From NCBI RefSeq assembly GCF_000248055.1, contig NZ_BAFC01000097.1, forward strand, positions 1 to 64,000: a stretch of 64,000 nt of DNA, read 5' to 3'. Both the position numbers and the translations under genes were made by a program. Shown here in pieces: positions 34,950 to 44,784 of the stretch (the first letter of the stretch is position 1; each line of letters starts with the position of its first letter). The stretch comes from Gordonia sputi NBRC 100414 (GTDB taxonomy: Bacteria > Actinomycetota > Actinomycetes > Mycobacteriales > Mycobacteriaceae). A model generated the notes under the pieces. The model was not told where the DNA came from and made no database searches. It saw nothing but the letters and a program-made list of their open reading frames with translations.

Positions 34950-35819
34950 TCAGGCGCCAGTCGCGGAAAGTGCGCCGCTGATCACGTCGGCGAGCGGCGT
35001 CGAGGGGTGGCCTGCGAGGGTCTCGAGGTCGGTGGAATCGGAGTCGAGCTCACCGCGCGCGATGCCCGCATCCGAGTCCGCGAGGACCTTCGCGAAGGCC
35101 TCGGGGACACCGTTGCTGGTCAAAGCTGCTGCGAAGTCGGACTCGGGGAGGTCCTGGTAGTGCACATGACGGCCGCTCACCTTCGCCAGCGTTGCGGCGA
35201 TGTCGCTGAGCGTCAGATGTTCCGAACCCGCGAGCTCGTAGATCTCGCCACCCTTGGCGTTGATCAGGGCCGACGCCGCTGCGTCTGCGTAGTCCGAACG
35301 CGCCGCGCCCGCCACCTTGCCGTCGCCTGCGCTGCCGTAGAGGTTTCCCGAGTCGATCGCGGCCGACGCGCCCGCGAGGTAGTTCTCCCAATACCAACCG
35401 TTGCGCAGGAGCACGGTGGGGATTCCGCTCTCGGTGAGCAGTTGCTCGGTGGCCTGATGTTCCTCGGCGAGCGCCAACGTGCTGGTGTCGGCGCGCAGGA
35501 TGGAGGTGTAGGCGATCAGTCCGACCCCGGCTTCCTTGGCTGCGTCGATCACGTTGCGGTGCTGCGGGATTCGACGACCCACCTCGCTGCCGGACACCAG
35601 CAGCAGGCGGTCGACGCCTGCAAGTGCCGCGCGCAGTGTCTCGGGGGATTCGTAGTCGGCGACGCGGACGTTCACTCCCGCGTTCGACAGCGTGCTCGCC
35701 TTCTTCTCGTCGCGCACGATCGCCACGATGTCGGCGACGTCGACGCCTGCGGCGCGCAAGCTCTCGGCGGCGAGTCCGCCGAGCTGGCCCGTTGCTCCGG
35801 TGATTGCGTAGGTGGTCAT
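34950..35819 (-). CDS. qorB: NAD(P)H:quinone oxidoreductase, QorB/YtfG-like
   Basis: 289 residues of the NmrA-like atypical short-chain dehydrogenases: Rossmann motif TGATGQLGG at 8-16, IVRDEKKAS cofactor loop, YTSILRAD and LLRNGWYWEN blocks typical of YtfG. The family reduces quinones with NADPH. Its divergent neighbour is an HxlR regulator, the same pairing as qor2-qorR in Corynebacterium glutamicum and ytfG-ytfH in enterics, which strongly supports the assignment. Confidence 0.87.
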   Translation of the reverse strand: MTTYAITGATGQLGGLAAESLRAAGVDVADIVAIVRDEKKASTLSNAGVNVRVADYESPETLRAALAGVDRLLLVSGSEVGRRIPQHRNVIDAAKEAGVGLIAYTSILRADTSTLALAEEHQATEQLLTESGIPTVLLRNGWYWENYLAGASAAIDSGNLYGSAGDGKVAGAARSDYADAAASALINAKGGEIYELAGSEHLTLSDIAATLAKVSGRHVHYQDLPESDFAAALTSNGVPEAFAKVLADSDAGIARGELDSDSTDLETLAGHPSTPLADVISGALSATGA

Positions 35820-35863
35820 GTGATCTCCTGGTGTTCTGGTGGATCAAGCTGTCCATCTCATCG

Positions 35864-35887
35864 TGCACTTACTTTTCGTATAGTGCA
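35864..35887. promoter_or_regulatory. Candidate HxlR/QorR operator TGCACT-N12-AGTGCA
   Basis: A perfect 6-bp dyad (35864-35869 and 35882-35887) with partly symmetric TAC...GTA inside, between divergent qorB and the HxlR gene. A second GTGCAGTACAC motif lies near 35,915. Confidence 0.55.
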
Positions 35888-35932
35888 ACAGCTTCTGGAA
35901 GCGCTGGCTGTAATGTGCAGTACACTGAGACC

Positions 35933-36367
35933 ATGACCAGGGCAGAAGACCGCTCGGCGCGTGACTCCGACATCGATCCCGCTTCAGAAGACTCGCAGCT
36001 AGAAGATCCGGCGCTAGAAGCCGACGTGTTCGCGCGGGATTGCGGATCGCGCGAAGTGCTGCAGGACGTGACGAGTCGCTGGGGCCTGCTCGCGCTCGGG
36101 GCCCTCTACGACGGCGACCTGCGGTTCAGTGCCCTGCGGCGTCGGGTGCAGGGTGTCAGCGAGCGGATGCTCTCGGTGACGCTGCAGACGCTGGAGCGCG
36201 ACGGATTCGTCAACCGCACTGTGCTGCAATCGATCCCGCCGAAGGTGGAGTACTCCCTGACCGATCTGGGGCGTGAGGTGGCCACTCGCCTGGTGGGTGT
36301 CATCGAACTGGTCGAGGGACACCTACCCGACGTCGAGCAGGCGCGCGAGCGCTACGACAGCCGCTGA
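35933..36367 (+). CDS. HxlR-family redox regulator, QorR-like
   Basis: 144 residues: a charged N-terminal extension, one cysteine at residue 37 (ARDCGSREVLQDVTSRWGLLAL), and the HxlR winged helix (RFSALRRRVQGVSERMLSVTLQTLERDG). C. glutamicum QorR senses oxidation through a single conserved cysteine in the same place and represses the divergent quinone reductase, so the same circuit is inferred here. ATG 35933 begins after the candidate operator. The gene ends 6 bp before a 52-bp palindrome. Confidence 0.87.
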   Translation: MTRAEDRSARDSDIDPASEDSQLEDPALEADVFARDCGSREVLQDVTSRWGLLALGALYDGDLRFSALRRRVQGVSERMLSVTLQTLERDGFVNRTVLQSIPPKVEYSLTDLGREVATRLVGVIELVEGHLPDVEQARERYDSR

Positions 36368-36373
36368 CGAAAA

Positions 36374-36425
36374 AGTTGCGTGGGACCTACGGGGGCATTT
36401 TTGTACCCGTGGGTCCCACGCAACT
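36374..36425. repeat. 52-bp palindromic element, copy 1
   Basis: Outer arms AGTTGCGTGGGACC / GGTCCCACGCAACT pair over 14 bp, inner arms ACGGG / CCCGT pair over 5 bp, and the loop contains GCATTTTTG. It sits between convergent HxlR and triple-VOC genes. A second 52-bp copy is at 39120-39171. Confidence 0.9.
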
Positions 36426-36440
36426 GTCCGGTTGGTCGCC

Positions 36441-37769
36441 TCAGAAGAGCTGACCGAGGTAGAACTGCGCTCCCTGGTCGTCGGCGCACAGTGCCACGAC
36501 TCCGTACGCCGCGCGGTCGGGCTCGGAGATCACCGCGCCTCCCGCTGCGCGGACCCGCTCGACTGCGGCGTCGACGTCGTCGACGTTCCACATCGGGACC
36601 GCAACGTCGGAATCCGCTCCGCCCGCAATCCCGATCTGCGGGTGCGCGTCGTCGACCTCCCAGCCGTCGGCGATGCGTCCTGGCGTGAACGTCCAGCCCA
36701 GCGCGGTCCCGTAGAACTCGCGCAACCGTGCGCTGTCGCGGGTGTGCACCGTCAGGTATGACATCTCGCCGACGCCGCGCGGATGCTGAGCCGCGCGCGG
36801 TTCGTCGGGGGCTGCGACGTACACCGCGAACTCGACGCCCTGATCGTCGACGCAGTCGAGGCCGTGCCGGTCGTCGCGTGTCGTCCCGCCCGCTGCTTCG
36901 ATTCGACGCCGCGCGGCGTCGAGGTCGTCGACCGCGTAGGCGCAGAAGATCGTCTGCGGCCCAGACGTTTCCACCACCGCGGTGGGGTGACTCGTGGTGG
37001 TCACCATGCGTAGCTCGTCGTCGAACTCCCAACCGAGGACCGCGCCGTAGAACGCGCGGGCGCGGGCGGCGTCGTGGGTGTTGACAGAGATGAAACCGAT
37101 GTCGCCCTGAAGGATTCGCGCGGCAGGCGGCTCGCTCGTCGACGCCCGCGCCGCGAGCGTCGGACCGGTCAGCATCCATCGGTGCCCGAAGGGGTCGACG
37201 ATGGTCGCGGTGCGAGTTCCGTACGCCTCGTAGGGTTCTCGGGTCACTGCGGCTCCGCCCGCCGCGGTACGACGCAGAGCCTCGTCGGTGTCGTCGACGG
37301 CCAGCATGAGGCTGACCGATACCGCTCCGGGCTGCGGTCCACGCAACCCCATGTCGGGGAACTCCTCGGCCAGGTAGATCACTCCACCCCCGACCTCGAG
37401 TTCGGCATGTCCGATCGTGTTGTCGTCCATGAGGATCGGCTCACCACGCACGGTGGCGCCGAGGCGTTCGACGTACCAGTCGAGCGCCGAGCGCGCGTCG
37501 CGCACGGTGAGATAGGGCAGCGCACCCGGGCGTTCGACGAGCACCTGCGGTGCGGCCGCGTCGGCCTCGGTGGCGGTCAGTTCGTGTTCGAGTTGGGCGG
37601 TGTCCATGTCGACTCCTTCGGGTAGAGACACTCCGCGCTCGAGTCGCCTGCGCAGTGCTTCGGCGAAATCGTGTGCGGGAGCGAGGGGTTCGTTCCAGCC
37701 CGGCGTCGTGGCGGCGCTCAGGACGCTGAGTGGGTCATGCGACGTCGTGTTCGCGTCATCGGCGTTCAT
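36441..37769 (-). CDS. Protein with three VOC (glyoxalase-like) domains
   Basis: 442 residues: an N-terminal segment (1-70) followed by a PhnB-like VOC unit (PYLTVRDARSALDWYVERLG to DPFGHRWML, about 78-200), a second (DIGFISVNTHDAARARAFYGAVLG, about 220-320) and a third (EMSYLTVHTRDSARLREFYGTALG, about 335-440). Multi-VOC proteins may pair domains into internal dimers; substrate unknown. ATG 37769 lies 4 bp after the stop of the ECF sigma gene, so sigma factor and VOC protein are co-transcribed. Confidence 0.85.
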   Translation of the reverse strand: MNADDANTTSHDPLSVLSAATTPGWNEPLAPAHDFAEALRRRLERGVSLPEGVDMDTAQLEHELTATEADAAAPQVLVERPGALPYLTVRDARSALDWYVERLGATVRGEPILMDDNTIGHAELEVGGGVIYLAEEFPDMGLRGPQPGAVSVSLMLAVDDTDEALRRTAAGGAAVTREPYEAYGTRTATIVDPFGHRWMLTGPTLAARASTSEPPAARILQGDIGFISVNTHDAARARAFYGAVLGWEFDDELRMVTTTSHPTAVVETSGPQTIFCAYAVDDLDAARRRIEAAGGTTRDDRHGLDCVDDQGVEFAVYVAAPDEPRAAQHPRGVGEMSYLTVHTRDSARLREFYGTALGWTFTPGRIADGWEVDDAHPQIGIAGGADSDVAVPMWNVDDVDAAVERVRAAGGAVISEPDRAAYGVVALCADDQGAQFYLGQLF

Positions 37770-37773
37770 GCGA

Positions 37774-38346
37774 TCACCCCTTCGCGGACTGGTTGAGCGG
37801 ATAGGCCTCGCGGAATGCTCGCTTGGCCCTGGTGAGCAGCGCCTCGGTGGCGCCGACCGTACGACCGAGGATGTGCGCACAGTCGGCGACCGTGAGGTCG
37901 TCGACGTAGCGCAACGTCAACACCGAGCGGTTGATCGGTGAGAGTTGCGTCAGCGTCGCGTGCGCGACCATGCGGTCGAGGTGTGCATCCCACTCGTCGT
38001 CGGCGAGTTCGGGGAGGTCGTCGACGGGTTCGGGTGTGCGCTGCGCCCGCCGCCAGTGATCGGCGAGCTTGTGCCGCGCGACGCCGATCAACCAGCTGAC
38101 ACTCGGCGAGGCAGTCCGGTCGCGGCGCATCGTGTCCATCGCGGCCAGGAACGTCTCCGAGGTCACGTCTTCGGCGATCCGCCGATCCGAGCAGCGTCGA
38201 AAGACGTACCCGTAGACAGCGGGTAGCGCCTCGTCGTAGACCTCGAGTATGGCCTCGGGGCCGGTGTGTTCGCCGCTCACACCATCATCATCGTTCGCCG
38301 CCACCGAAACCCGACGGTCGTTGGGAGAACTTTCTTCGCACAGCAC
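37774..38346 (-). CDS. ECF-type RNA polymerase sigma factor
   Basis: 190 residues with region 2 (VYGYVFRRCSDRRIAEDVTSETFLAAM through WLIGVARHKLADHWRR) and region 4 (LSPINRSVLTLRYVDDLTVADCAHILGRTVGATEALLTRAKRAF). No anti-sigma gene is adjacent; a triple-VOC protein follows within 4 bp and could be its target or partner. GTG 38346 is the longest start; an internal GTG near residue 13 is possible since no clear ribosome site precedes 38346. Confidence 0.87.
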   Translation of the reverse strand: MLCEESSPNDRRVSVAANDDDGVSGEHTGPEAILEVYDEALPAVYGYVFRRCSDRRIAEDVTSETFLAAMDTMRRDRTASPSVSWLIGVARHKLADHWRRAQRTPEPVDDLPELADDEWDAHLDRMVAHATLTQLSPINRSVLTLRYVDDLTVADCAHILGRTVGATEALLTRAKRAFREAYPLNQSAKG

Positions 38347-38404
38347 ACCGCCCCGCAGCGCGAACGCAGCGGGGCGGTGGTCGGGTCGGGCGGTCTGGGG
38401 GTTT

Positions 38405-38965
38405 TCAGGGGCGCGGCGGGAATTGTCCGATGCGGACGATGTGGGTGCCGACGGTGTACGCCGTGACGAACGTCGGTCCGCCGCTGGCGCAGCACAACGG
38501 GTCCGACTGCTTGAGCCAGCGGTAGCGGACCGTCACCGAGTTCTTGGTGTACTTCGCCACCCAGGTGTAGCCGTACGGCCTCGGATCGACGGTTCCGATG
38601 AATCGACCGTGCTTGAACAGCAGGACGCGCGATTGATACGTCGCATCGCCGATTCCGTTGCCGTTGACCAACATCCAGTCGAGGTTGCACCCGTTCCTCA
38701 ACGGATTGTTGCTCGCGCGGTACGGCGACCAGCCGCCACCGTTGGAGTCACGCCCGATCTTCGAGAGCGACGACTTCGCCAGCGGGGAATTGATGTCGAA
38801 ACAGAGGCCGTGGCCGCTGCCGTACGGCGGTGCGGCCGACGCGGAGCCCGAGCCGAGCGTGGTCGCCCCCAGCGTTCCCGCGACCAGGCCCGCGAGGGTC
38901 AGTGCGAGGACGATGAGACGTCGCGTTCGGAGGGAAAGCCGGGTTCGGGTGGCGAATGAGTGCAT
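38405..38965 (-). CDS. Secreted LppP/LprE-family protein
   Basis: 186 residues: arginine-rich start, hydrophobic core (LIVLALTLAGLVAGTLGATTLG, about 17-38) and an Ala-X-Ala site before PPYGSG, so Sec-exported. There is no lipobox cysteine. The mature part fits the LppP/LprE family of mycobacteria (GCNLDWMLVN, VLLFKHGRFIGT, VTVRYRW). Function unknown. Four cysteines, including a CC pair, suggest disulfides. It lies 58 bp upstream of the sigma gene on the same strand and downstream of palindrome copy 2. Confidence 0.8.
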   Translation of the reverse strand: MHSFATRTRLSLRTRRLIVLALTLAGLVAGTLGATTLGSGSASAAPPYGSGHGLCFDINSPLAKSSLSKIGRDSNGGGWSPYRASNNPLRNGCNLDWMLVNGNGIGDATYQSRVLLFKHGRFIGTVDPRPYGYTWVAKYTKNSVTVRYRWLKQSDPLCCASGGPTFVTAYTVGTHIVRIGQFPPRP

Positions 38966-39208
38966 GAGGGGTGCCTTCCGCTCGGGGAACCAGTGGACGC
39001 TGGCCGCCGGCCGTGCGATCGGCCCGCTGTTGAGGTGATCGGTCGGCGTCGGGGCAGTCGTTAGCAGGAGTCATTCATCGATGGGACACCACCTCGGCCA
39101 GGTTGCGTCCGGGGATCTGAGTTGCGTGGGATCCACGGGGGCATTTTTGCACCCCGCTGTCCCACGCAACTCCGATGAGTTTTCGACTGCGGGCCGGTCA
39201 GCACCTAC
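38966..39208. other. 243-bp divergent promoter region with palindrome copy 2
   Basis: Non-coding. It separates the LppP-like gene and the two-domain VOC gene, and holds the 52-bp palindrome. No other motif was recognised. Confidence 0.5.
39120..39171. repeat. 52-bp palindromic element, copy 2
   Basis: Arms AGTTGCGTGGGA / TCCCACGCAACT pair over 12 bp and inner arms CGGGG / CCCCG over 5 bp, around the same GCATTTTTG loop as copy 1. The inner stem differs from copy 1 yet still pairs. It lies in the 243-bp gap between divergent genes starting at 38965 and 39209. Confidence 0.9.
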
Positions 39209-39991
39209 ATGGCAACCGCAACCATTTCCTCCATGCTCCTGTCCTCCGACGATCCGCAGCAGCTCGCGCGCTGGTACGCGACCGCATTCGAAGCCGAACC
39301 GATGTCGGCACCGGGCGGTCCTGACGGACCGGGCTACACAATCGTCGAGCTCGACGGCTTCTACCTGATGTTCGACAAGCGCGACGACGTCTCGGGGCGC
39401 AACCCGCAGGGAGCGCGCACGCTGCTCAACGTCGAGGTCGACGATGCAGCCGCGACGGCCGCACGCCTCGACGCCCTCGGCGCCACCTGGATCAGCCCGC
39501 TCGAAAACCGCGACGGCAACCAGTTCGCGACGGTCGAGGACCCCGACGGCAACTGGCTGCAACTCGTATCGCTCTCCGACGAGCACGAGGCGCAGATGAG
39601 TTATCCGACGTCGCCGTACTCCGGCTTCGCGGTTCGCGACACCGCAACGACCGGGCAGTTCTATCGTGACGTACTCGGCATGCGAGTCTTGCGATTCCCC
39701 ATGGGGGACAACGACATTCTGGGTATCCGCATCAACCGCGGTACCACTGTCCTCGCCTATCCGAAGCCCGATCACCAACCCGCGACCTTCACCGTGCTCA
39801 ACATCCCGGTGTCCGACCTGGCCAAGAGCATCGACGACCTGACCGCGCGCGGCGTCGAGTTCCTGCGCTACGACGGCTTTGAGCATGACGAGCGCGGCAT
39901 CGTGCACGGCAACGGTGTCGGACCCGACATCGCCTGGTTCACCGACCCCTCGGGCAACGTGATTGCACTTGCGCAACGAGGCGAGCAATGA
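39209..39991 (+). CDS. Two-domain VOC family protein
   Basis: 260 residues made of two VOC units: residues 5-118 (SMLLSSDDPQQLARWYATAFE to EDPDGNWLQLVS) and 135-258 (GFAVRDTATTGQFYRDVLGM to TDPSGNVIALAQ). The paired-domain form is common among actinobacterial glyoxalase-like enzymes; substrate unknown. ATG 39209 begins right at the first domain. Its end abuts the reductase gene. Confidence 0.87.
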   Translation: MATATISSMLLSSDDPQQLARWYATAFEAEPMSAPGGPDGPGYTIVELDGFYLMFDKRDDVSGRNPQGARTLLNVEVDDAAATAARLDALGATWISPLENRDGNQFATVEDPDGNWLQLVSLSDEHEAQMSYPTSPYSGFAVRDTATTGQFYRDVLGMRVLRFPMGDNDILGIRINRGTTVLAYPKPDHQPATFTVLNIPVSDLAKSIDDLTARGVEFLRYDGFEHDERGIVHGNGVGPDIAWFTDPSGNVIALAQRGEQ

Positions 39992-40029
39992 TGTCGGGCT
40001 CGACGTCGGCGGACTCGTACCCTTCCCCC

Positions 40030-40593
40030 ATGCGCCCACTGCGGTATTCCATCAACATCACGATCGACGGCTGTGTCGACCACACGGCCGTGACCCCGAC
40101 CGAGGCGATGCATCGGCACTCGGCACAGCTGCTCGCCGACGCCGACGCGCTGCTCTTCGGCCGGGTGATCTACGAGATGATGGAAGCCGGATGGCGAGAG
40201 GTCGCCAGAAACGACGAGATGCCCGACGGCAGGCCCGAGTGGATGGTGCCCTTCGCCCACGTCATCGACCGCGCGCCGAAGTATGTCGTCTCCGACTCGC
40301 TCACCAGCGTCGACTGGAACGCAGAACTGATCCGTCGCGACGACCTCGAGTCGACGGTCCGCGAGCTCAAGGCCCAACCCGGCAACGGGCTGGCCACCGG
40401 AGGCGTCACGCTGCCGCTCGCCCTCGCCGAGCTCGACCTCATCGACTCCTACGAGTTCATCGTCCATCCGAGGATCGTCGGCCACGGCCCACGGATCTTC
40501 GAAGGGATCTCGCAGCACGTCGACCTGCGTCTCGTCGAGCGATCCGAGCTCGACACCGACATCGTCGTGCTCCGTTATGAGCCGGTCCGGTAA
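40030..40593 (+). CDS. Dihydrofolate reductase/RibD C-terminal-domain protein
   Basis: 187 residues: MRPLRYSINITIDGCVDH, LLFGRVIYEMMEAGW, KYVVSDSL, ATGGVTLPLAL and EFIVHPRIVGHGPRIFEG match the RibD_C/DHFR-like family common in actinobacteria. These bind NADPH; most members have no known substrate. ATG 40030 is the family start. An in-frame ATG at 39988 overlaps the VOC stop (ATGA) and would add 14 unrelated residues; either way the two genes are probably co-transcribed. Confidence 0.85.
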   Translation: MRPLRYSINITIDGCVDHTAVTPTEAMHRHSAQLLADADALLFGRVIYEMMEAGWREVARNDEMPDGRPEWMVPFAHVIDRAPKYVVSDSLTSVDWNAELIRRDDLESTVRELKAQPGNGLATGGVTLPLALAELDLIDSYEFIVHPRIVGHGPRIFEGISQHVDLRLVERSELDTDIVVLRYEPVR

Positions 40594-40853
40594 TCCACAG
40601 AACCTCGTTCGCTCTCGGCGTAGCCCACGTCACCATTTGCCGGAACATGCCCGTGTCCTGCGGAGTTGTAGCTGTCAGATCCCCGCCGACACCTGTTTTC
40701 GTTGCGACCTGTGCAGACGTTAAGTGCAGGTGCACTCCTGTTGACCACTACAGTGGAAGCCAGGCTGGTCGTCGTATATCGACACCACCGCAGTTGTCGC
40801 CAAGAGGCTTGAAGACATCGACGGCCGGGGCGCTAGCAATGTGAGGGAGAACA
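40594..40853 (+). other. 260-bp regulatory region upstream of clpC
   Basis: Non-coding. It contains the ClgR-like box at 40607-40623, a long leader with repeated TGCAGAC/GTGCAGGTGCAC and TTGACC at about 40,740, and a ribosome site (GAGGGAGAA) just before the clpC ATG. Confidence 0.6.
40607..40623 (+). promoter_or_regulatory. ClgR-like box
   Basis: GTTCGCTCTCGGCGTAG matches the actinobacterial ClgR site GTTCGC-Y-NNN-R-GCG-N-AC except the last base, and the Corynebacterium consensus except one centre position. ClgR is known to activate clpC and clpP1P2 in relatives. Confidence 0.6.
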
Positions 40854-43397
<2,544 letters not shown>

Positions 43398-43431
43398 GTC
43401 GAAGGACCGACAAGTCAATAGATCGACAAGT

Positions 43432-43467
43432 GCAGGGGCGCAACAGTAATAGCTGTTGCGCCCCTGC
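43432..43467 (+). terminator. Intrinsic terminator of clpC
   Basis: A 15-bp perfect stem GCAGGGGCGCAACAG / CTGTTGCGCCCCTGC with loop TAATAG, 34 bp after the clpC stop. The following GCTTTATC is only mildly T-rich. Confidence 0.8.
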
Positions 43468-43493
43468 GCTTTATCCTCTCGGATAGTTGCCGC

Positions 43494-43547
43494 AGCGTCT
43501 GTCAGAAGGGCAGCGTCTGCCGAAGGGGCAGAGCGTGCCGAAAGGAC
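43494..43547. repeat. Three imperfect 17-18-bp repeats (CAGCGTCTGCCGAAGGGG)
   Basis: CAGCGTCTGTCAGAAGGG, CAGCGTCTGCCGAAGGGG and CAGAGCGTGCCGAAAGG follow one another. The last unit supplies the GAAAGGA ribosome site of the gene at 43554, so the array spans its 5' leader. Confidence 0.7.
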
Positions 43548-43553
43548 ATCGGG

Positions 43554-44192
43554 ATGTTTCGACGTGGGCCCAATGCGCCGACCGCGCTGTATGAGGTCGG
43601 AGCGCAACTCGGATGGGCCACGGCCACGTCGGTGGATCTCTCGGCCATCCAGCCACCGACCCACGCCGGCGTCGATGTCCACGATCTCCGGCGACGTCAC
43701 GCCCGGTGGCAGGCATGGGCGATCGAGAGTCCCGTCGGTGTGCTGGCCTCACACCTCGAGGTGTTCAACGACGAGTACGACCAGCCGGTGTACGACGTCG
43801 TTGGTCGCGCGGCTCCCGATCACACACGTGTTGCGTTGCCGCATGTCGAGATCGGATGGCGGCTGGTGCCGTACGGCAATCACCGGCTGGCCGGCCGGTT
43901 CGGGTCGCCGGGGTCGCGCAAGGTGTCGTCGAAGGGCACCGGCATGGCGGTGCGAGTGTCACGGGATTGCGACGAGGCCGCCGTCGATTCGTTGCTCGTC
44001 GACTCACGATGGACCGAGATAGGCCGTCGCGCACAAGCGATTTCGCGAACCGGACTGGCGGTGGAGATTGTCGGCAGCCGTGCGGTGGTGTTCACCACGA
44101 CGGCCACGGCGCCACGCGGCACCGAGCGATGGCGTGAGCTGATCGCCGCCGAAGAGGTGCTGCACACCATTCTCGACGAGCACTGCAGATGA
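43554..44192 (+). CDS. Hypothetical protein, 212 residues
   Basis: I do not recognise a family. The protein is soluble, has no signal peptide, and combines an N-terminal part rich in aromatic and acidic residues (VFNDEYDQPVYDVVGRAA) with a basic GSRKVSSKGTGMAV middle and an alternating strand-rich C-terminus (GLAVEIVGSRAVVFTTT). Codon use is like its neighbours. The GAAAGGA ribosome site 7 nt before ATG 43554 comes from a repeat array. It is followed by the Ca-loop repeat protein after 156 bp, possibly in the same transcript. Confidence 0.65.
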   Translation: MFRRGPNAPTALYEVGAQLGWATATSVDLSAIQPPTHAGVDVHDLRRRHARWQAWAIESPVGVLASHLEVFNDEYDQPVYDVVGRAAPDHTRVALPHVEIGWRLVPYGNHRLAGRFGSPGSRKVSSKGTGMAVRVSRDCDEAAVDSLLVDSRWTEIGRRAQAISRTGLAVEIVGSRAVVFTTTATAPRGTERWRELIAAEEVLHTILDEHCR

Positions 44193-44348
44193 CCGATCAG
44201 GGCTGACGTGCACGTGTCTATAGGTTGAGTCGTCGAAAAAAAATCTCGATGCGGGGAACATGTCGGTGCTGTGGCCGCATCCAATGTAATGACAACGCAG
44301 AAAGCGTTGACGACCACCGGAGATCCACTCCTCGAAAGGACCATGATC

Positions 44349-44723
44349 ATGGCGACTGCAAGCTACGACACCAACGGCGACGGCTACGTGGACGTTCAGC
44401 TCACCGACACCAACGGTGACGGTTACGCCGACGTCGAACTCCAGGACACCAACGGCGACGGCTACGCCGACGTGCGGTACACCGACACCAACGGTGACGG
44501 CTACGCAGACGTGCAGGACAACGACACCAATGGCGATGGGTACGTCGACACGCAGTACGCCGACACGACCGGTGACGGTTACGCCGATGTCGAGAACTAC
44601 GACACCAATGGCGACGGCTACGTCGACACGCAGTACACCGACACGACCGGTGACGGCTACGTCGAAACCGCCAATTACGACACCAACGGCGACGGATACG
44701 TCGACGCCAGCTACGGCGCCTAG
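44349..44723 (+). CDS. Small protein of nine 13-residue Ca-loop repeats
   Basis: 124 residues: MATASY then nine consecutive 13-residue units of consensus DTNGDGYxDxxxx (39-bp units, 44367-44717) and a final Ala. Each unit has the D-X-N/T-X-D-G-X-X-D spacing of EF-hand/thrombospondin type 3 calcium loops, so binding of about nine calcium ions is a fair inference. No signal peptide or membrane segment is visible, so it would be cytosolic unless exported by a leaderless route. GAAAGGA 8 nt before ATG 44349 sets the start over in-frame ATGs at 44271 and 44343. Asn is Thr in units 6 and 8, and in unit 8 the final Asp is Glu. Confidence 0.82.
   Translation: MATASYDTNGDGYVDVQLTDTNGDGYADVELQDTNGDGYADVRYTDTNGDGYADVQDNDTNGDGYVDTQYADTTGDGYADVENYDTNGDGYVDTQYTDTTGDGYVETANYDTNGDGYVDASYGA
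44367..44717 (+). repeat. Nine in-frame 39-bp tandem repeats
   Basis: The coding repeats of the Ca-loop protein. Units differ mostly at third codon positions, which argues for selection on protein sequence. Unit gain or loss by slippage would keep the frame. Confidence 0.9.
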
Positions 44724-44771
44724 TTGACATCACACCTAGTGCGCACACGCAGCCGCTGACTCGGTGGCGCC

Positions 44772-44777
44772 TACCAT
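44772..44777 (+). promoter_or_regulatory. Leaderless -10 element (TACCAT)
   Basis: TACCAT ends 7 nt before ATG 44785 of the aldo/keto reductase gene and favours that start over GTG 44764. Confidence 0.45.
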
Positions 44778-44784
44778 CGGCGGG

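Noticed and set aside
36374-36425. Intrinsic terminator for the HxlR gene
   Set aside because: The T-run is in the loop, not after the stem, and the second copy lies in a divergent promoter region.
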